A stretch of 64,000 bases of DNA from CAZTQN01 sp964615765 (GTDB lineage: Bacteria; Planctomycetota; Phycisphaerae; Phycisphaerales; UBA1924). The notes below the pieces were generated by a model. The model ran no database searches, was not told the origin of the DNA, and was given only the letters and a program-made list of their open reading frames with translations. Position numbers and translations under genes: made by a program. Positions 58,659-64,000 of this stretch are shown here, in pieces; the first letter of the stretch is position 1, and every line of letters begins with the position of its first letter. The stretch lies in contig CAZTQN010000014.1 in assembly GCA_964615765.1 (NCBI GenBank), forward strand, positions 22,135 through 86,134, in the 5' to 3' direction.

Positions 58659-60599
58659 ATGCTCACCGGCGATCGTGGTCAGTTCTCGGACGACCGGCAG
58701 CGCGTCCTCGACGCGACCGACATCGTCCGCCTGATCGGCGAACAGCTCACCCTCAAACCCAAAGGCCGCGAGTACGTCGGGCTCTGCCCCTTTCACGACG
58801 ACCACGCCCCGTCCATGACGGTCGTCCCGCACAAGCAGATCTACCACTGCTTCTCCTGCGGGGCCGGCGGCAACGCGCTCGGCTTCGTCATGAACTTCCA
58901 CAAGATGTCCTTCCGCGAGGCCCTGCAGCACCTCGCCGAGCGGGGCGGCATCACTCTCTCACCCCCGCCGCAGCGCTCGCCGCGCCCCGGCTTCGGACAC
59001 GCCGGCGGCTTCTCAACCGACACCCCCAACCCCTTCGAGGCCTACGCCGACGCCGACGGCGGGCCGACGTCGCGGGCCCAGCTCATGGCGGCCAGCGCCA
59101 CCGCAACCACGTTCTTCCGCGCCATCCTCGCCCACGCTGAACACGGCAAGGCCGCCCGCGCCGTCATCGAACGCCGCCAGATCGCCCTCGATATGGTCGA
59201 GCGGTTCCAACTCGGGGCCGCGCCCGACAAGTGGGACGGCCTGCTGATGACCATCCAGGCCAAAGGCCTCGACCCCGCGCCGTTCCGCGCCGCCGGCCTG
59301 CTCAAGGCCCGCGAGAGTTCGTCCGGGCTCTACGACGCCCTCCGCAATCGCCTGGTGTTCCCCATTCACGACCAGATCGGGCGCGTCATCGCCTTCGGCG
59401 GCCGCCGCCTGAACGACGAAGACGAGCCGAAGTACCTCAATTCTTCCGAATCGGCCATCTTTGACAAATCGTCGACGGTGTACGGCGTGCACCAAGCCGC
59501 CCAGGACATCCGCAAGACCGGCACCGCCATCATCACCGAAGGCTACATGGACACGATCGCGTGCCATCAGGCCGGGATCGGCAACGCCGTCGCCACGCTC
59601 GGCACCGCGCTCACGCCCGGGCACGCACGCATCCTGCGCCGGCTGTGCTCAACGATCGTCCTGCTCTTCGACGGCGACCAGGCCGGCCAGAAAGCCGCGC
59701 AGCGCGCCGTTGAGGTCTTCTTCGCCGAACCCGTCGACGTCCGCATCGCCACCCTCTCCAGCGTGACCGACGCGAAAGACCCCGACGAACTCCTGAAGCG
59801 CGACGGCGGGCCGGCCCTCCTCAAAGCCGCCATCGATCGCGCCATCGATCCGCTCGAACTCCTCTTCTCCTCCGCCCGGGCGTCCGTCGAAGGCCTGGGC
59901 GTCTCCGCACGCTCGCGCGCCATCGAGGACTTCGCGGCCCGCCTGGTCGACCTGGGTCTGAACCGTCTCGACAAGGTGCGCTACCAACTGGTCGTAAAGA
60001 ATCTCGCCGCGGTCGCCGGGCTCGACTGGGACACCATCGCGCAGACGCTCAGCCAGAAGCGCGACCGCCCGCGATTCCGTGCTCAGGCCGAACGCCCCGA
60101 CCGCGCCGACCCCGGCGCGCCCAACCTCGACCCGCACCGCCCGCTGACGGCCCGCGAGCACCTGCTGGGGTGCGTGATGTGCGAGCCGTCGCTGACGCTC
60201 TCGCTCTCCGAGACGCAGTGGGCCTTGCTGGAGCCGGATTCGTTCGAAGACCCGGTGACCCGCGCCGTCGCACGCGTCCTGACGGACGTGCTCCTCGACG
60301 AAGGCCAGCCGTCGCTGCAATCGGTCCTCGAACGCTGCGAAGACCGGGCGGCACAGCAGCACGCCACGCGTCTCGCCAGCGAGATCGACCGCCTGACGGA
60401 CGGCGCTCGCGACAGACTGCATAAGCACTGGCTGGATCGCCTGGCGGCGGCTCAGCGGGCGGAGCCGCCGACCACCCCGGACCCCGCCGCCTCGGGCGCG
60501 GCCCCGGCACAATCGCCCATGGACCGCATCAAGTCGCTCCGTGTCAATCGGGCCGGCGCGCGAGAAGATCGTCGCCTGGTTCCAAGGCCGGACTCCTAG
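58659..60599 (+). CDS. dnaG: DNA primase DnaG
   Basis: A 646-aa primase making RNA primers for replication. The zinc finger is CPFHDDHAPS with CFSCGAGG (Cys43, His46, Cys64, Cys67). The Toprim part is EGYMDTIACHQAG, then FDGDQAGQKAAQRA. The C-terminal ~150 residues form the helicase-interaction domain (RPLTAREHLLGCVMCEPSLT). ATG at 58659 with GAGGT upstream is chosen; ATG at 58620 would add 13 residues. It precedes rpoD by 154 bp, the conserved macromolecular-synthesis order, but no rpsU is present upstream. Confidence 0.92.
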   Translation: MLTGDRGQFSDDRQRVLDATDIVRLIGEQLTLKPKGREYVGLCPFHDDHAPSMTVVPHKQIYHCFSCGAGGNALGFVMNFHKMSFREALQHLAERGGITLSPPPQRSPRPGFGHAGGFSTDTPNPFEAYADADGGPTSRAQLMAASATATTFFRAILAHAEHGKAARAVIERRQIALDMVERFQLGAAPDKWDGLLMTIQAKGLDPAPFRAAGLLKARESSSGLYDALRNRLVFPIHDQIGRVIAFGGRRLNDEDEPKYLNSSESAIFDKSSTVYGVHQAAQDIRKTGTAIITEGYMDTIACHQAGIGNAVATLGTALTPGHARILRRLCSTIVLLFDGDQAGQKAAQRAVEVFFAEPVDVRIATLSSVTDAKDPDELLKRDGGPALLKAAIDRAIDPLELLFSSARASVEGLGVSARSRAIEDFAARLVDLGLNRLDKVRYQLVVKNLAAVAGLDWDTIAQTLSQKRDRPRFRAQAERPDRADPGAPNLDPHRPLTAREHLLGCVMCEPSLTLSLSETQWALLEPDSFEDPVTRAVARVLTDVLLDEGQPSLQSVLERCEDRAAQQHATRLASEIDRLTDGARDRLHKHWLDRLAAAQRAEPPTTPDPAASGAAPAQSPMDRIKSLRVNRAGAREDRRLVPRPDS

Positions 60600-60753
60600 C
60601 GACAGGTCGCACCCGGCGTACCCTCCGAGTCCCGCCACTTCTCGCGGGGGACCACGACCATCGGTTCTCGATCGGCTCAAATGACTGCGGCAGAGACTCG
60701 TGAGGGCGCCGCGGCACCTCAGTGCCCGGCACAATGATCGCAGGAGGACACCG

Positions 60754-62723
<1,970 letters not shown>

Positions 62724-62727
<4 letters not shown>

Positions 62728-63548
62728 CCCGCGCGCCCTCGCCGCACGGCCGCTCCGACAACGCCCCCAGTCCCGACGATCATCACCCAGACCTCGCCCG
62801 CGCCGCCGCCGCCCTCGCCAACGCAAAGTCCGTAGTCGTCTTCACCGGCGCCGGCGTCAGCGCCGAGAGCGGCATCCCCACATTCCGCGGCGGGATGGAC
62901 GCCCTGTGGAAGGACTTCGACCCCGCACGCCTGGCCACGCCCGAAGCCTTCGCCGAAGATCCCGAGACCGTCTCCCGCTGGTATGACTGGCGGCGCATCA
63001 AGTGCGCCGAGGCCGAGCCCAACCCGGGCCACCGCGCCATCGCCGAGATCGAACGCCGCCTGCTCGCACGCGACGGCACGTTCACGCTCATCACGCAGAA
63101 CGTCGACCGCCTCCACCACCGCGCCGGCAGCCGCTCCGTCGTCGAACTGCACGGCAACATCACCACCTGGCGCTGCACCATCACCGGTCGCGCCGTCCCG
63201 ATGCCCGACGGCCCCAGCCCCTCGTTCCCGATCCCCTCGCCGCACGCGCCCAACGCGCTGGCCCGCCCGGACGTCGTCTGGTTCGGCGAGATGCTCCCCC
63301 CCGCCGCCCTCCGCGCGGCGGAGGCGGCCGTGCGGCGCTGCGACGTGCTGCTCAGCGTCGGCACCAGCGCACTGGTCTACCCCGCTGCCGGCTTTGTTGA
63401 ACTCGCCCGCGCCGGCGGGGCCACCATTATCGAGATCAACCGCGAACGCTCCGCCCTCTCCCACATCGCCCACTTCGCGCTTCGCGGCCCGTCCGGAGAG
63501 ATCCTGCCGCAACTGCTCGCGAACCCCGCACACGCCACGCCCCAATGA
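62724..63548 (+). CDS. Sirtuin (NAD-dependent protein deacylase)
   Basis: A 274-aa sirtuin with the NAD motif GAGVSAESGIPTFRG, TQNVDRLHHRAG, catalytic His143 in ELHGN, and VVWFGEMLPPAAL. WYDWRR (Tyr87, Arg90) matches the Y-x2-R signature of class III sirtuins, which remove succinyl and malonyl groups. The zinc module (~150-182) retains only Cys151 of the usual four Cys, so zinc is probably not bound. The ATG overlaps the rpoD stop (ATGA), and its own stop overlaps the next gene in the same way. Cytoplasmic. Confidence 0.88.
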
Positions 63549-64000
63549 CCGCGCCCCACACCAGCCCCGCCCCATCGCCCGCCCGCACGCGTCCGCGCCG
63601 CTTCGCACGTCTGCTCGCCGCGCTCGTCGTGCTCGCGGTCGTCGGGCTGATCGCGGCGGAACTCGTGCTGCGCTTCGCCGTGGGTCTGGGCGATCCGCCG
63701 CTGTACATGCTCGACGACCGCACGGAATACCGGCTCGCGCCGTCGCAATCGTGCGTGCGTTTCGGCAACCGCTTCCGCGTCAACGCGTTCTCGATGCGCT
63801 CGCCCGAACCGCCCGCCGCTAAAGGGCCGAGCGACCTGCGCGTGCTCGTCCTGGGCGACAGCATCGTCAACGGCGGGGCCAAGGTCGATCAGGCCGACCT
63901 CGCAACCGAACGCCTGCACGACGCGCTCATCGCCGGGCTCAACCGTCCCGTCTGGGTCGGCAACGCCTCCGCCGGCTCGTGGGGCCCGGTCAACGCCCTG
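63545..64000 (+). CDS. Membrane-anchored SGNH/GDSL hydrolase (partial)
   Basis: The first 152 codons of a gene cut by the window end. A basic N-terminus and one membrane helix (LLAALVVLAVVGLIAAELVL) are followed by the SGNH block I LRVLVLGDSIVNGGAKV with the nucleophilic Ser, and by WVGNASAGSWGPVNAL, which contains the block II Gly. Such proteins are acyl-esterases or O-acetyl transfer enzymes acting on surface glycans or lipids. The ATG overlaps the sirtuin stop by 4 bp, so it extends the dnaG-rpoD-sirtuin run. The catalytic His/Asp block lies outside the window. Confidence 0.8.
   Translation, partial: MTAPHTSPAPSPARTRPRRFARLLAALVVLAVVGLIAAELVLRFAVGLGDPPLYMLDDRTEYRLAPSQSCVRFGNRFRVNAFSMRSPEPPAAKGPSDLRVLVLGDSIVNGGAKVDQADLATERLHDALIAGLNRPVWVGNASAGSWGPVNAL

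Overview
The window is high-GC DNA from a planctomycete, most likely class Phycisphaerae. Three things point there. Two exported proteins end in dockerin-like repeats finishing in Gly-Cys. Three exported proteins end in a PEP-CTERM-like tail (Pro-x-Pro-Gly, one hydrophobic helix, an Arg run). An ECF sigma factor is paired divergently with a Ser/Thr kinase carrying TPR-like repeats. Genes are dense, many pairs overlap by 4 bp (ATGA or GTGA), and no insertion sequence, prophage or CRISPR array was seen.

Layout. 1-3.1 kb: the tail of a dockerin protein and small unknown membrane and soluble proteins. 3.2-10.5 kb: a five-gene minus-strand operon (SDR dehydrogenase, aquaporin, GMC oxidoreductase, exported double-VOC protein, GH63-like glucosidase) that looks like a carbohydrate-oxidation unit. 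10.9-17.1 kb: two PEP-CTERM-like proteins, a GNAT acetyltransferase, a kinase and a divergent ECF sigma factor. The kinase and both PEP-CTERM-like genes share an upstream two-box motif with a constant 13-base spacer, which suggests one regulon. 17.2-21.3 kb: a GIY-YIG protein, tRNA-Gly(CCC), a cystathionine beta-synthase-like enzyme and a second ECF/anti-sigma pair. 21.3-30.0 kb: a tripartite ABC exporter (outer-membrane factor, adaptor, ATPase, three paralogous permeases) with two interleaved TetR regulators. 30.1-36.8 kb: a large membrane protein with a TPR-like tail, an exported protein, an alternative sigma factor with a small partner, and a divergent EAL/CBS/degenerate-GGDEF protein. 36.9-41.4 kb: a tightly packed plus-strand run (DUF2752 protein, two lipoproteins, a glycosyltransferase-like protein, a low-molecular-weight phosphatase, a pseudopilin).

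41.4-64 kb: an exported transglutaminase-like protein without catalytic residues, ScpB, SCO1, a YmdB-type phosphoesterase, PanD, the dockerin/C39-like/propeller protein, an aldo/keto reductase, a third PEP-CTERM-like protein, a secreted unknown, ribosomal protein S1, a HicB-like fragment, a receiver-like protein, glutamate dehydrogenase, a DUF418 protein, acylphosphatase, and then dnaG, rpoD, a sirtuin and the start of an SGNH hydrolase in one run.

Non-coding structure is unusually rich. There are two copies of a palindromic terminator-like repeat, two copies of a ~75-bp repeat, four pyrimidine-rich tracts that each directly follow a minus-strand stop codon, a 21-bp tandem repeat, several strong terminators, and a possible sigma-54-like transcription unit around a 27-codon open frame. 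All assignments come from reading the sequence; no database search was run.
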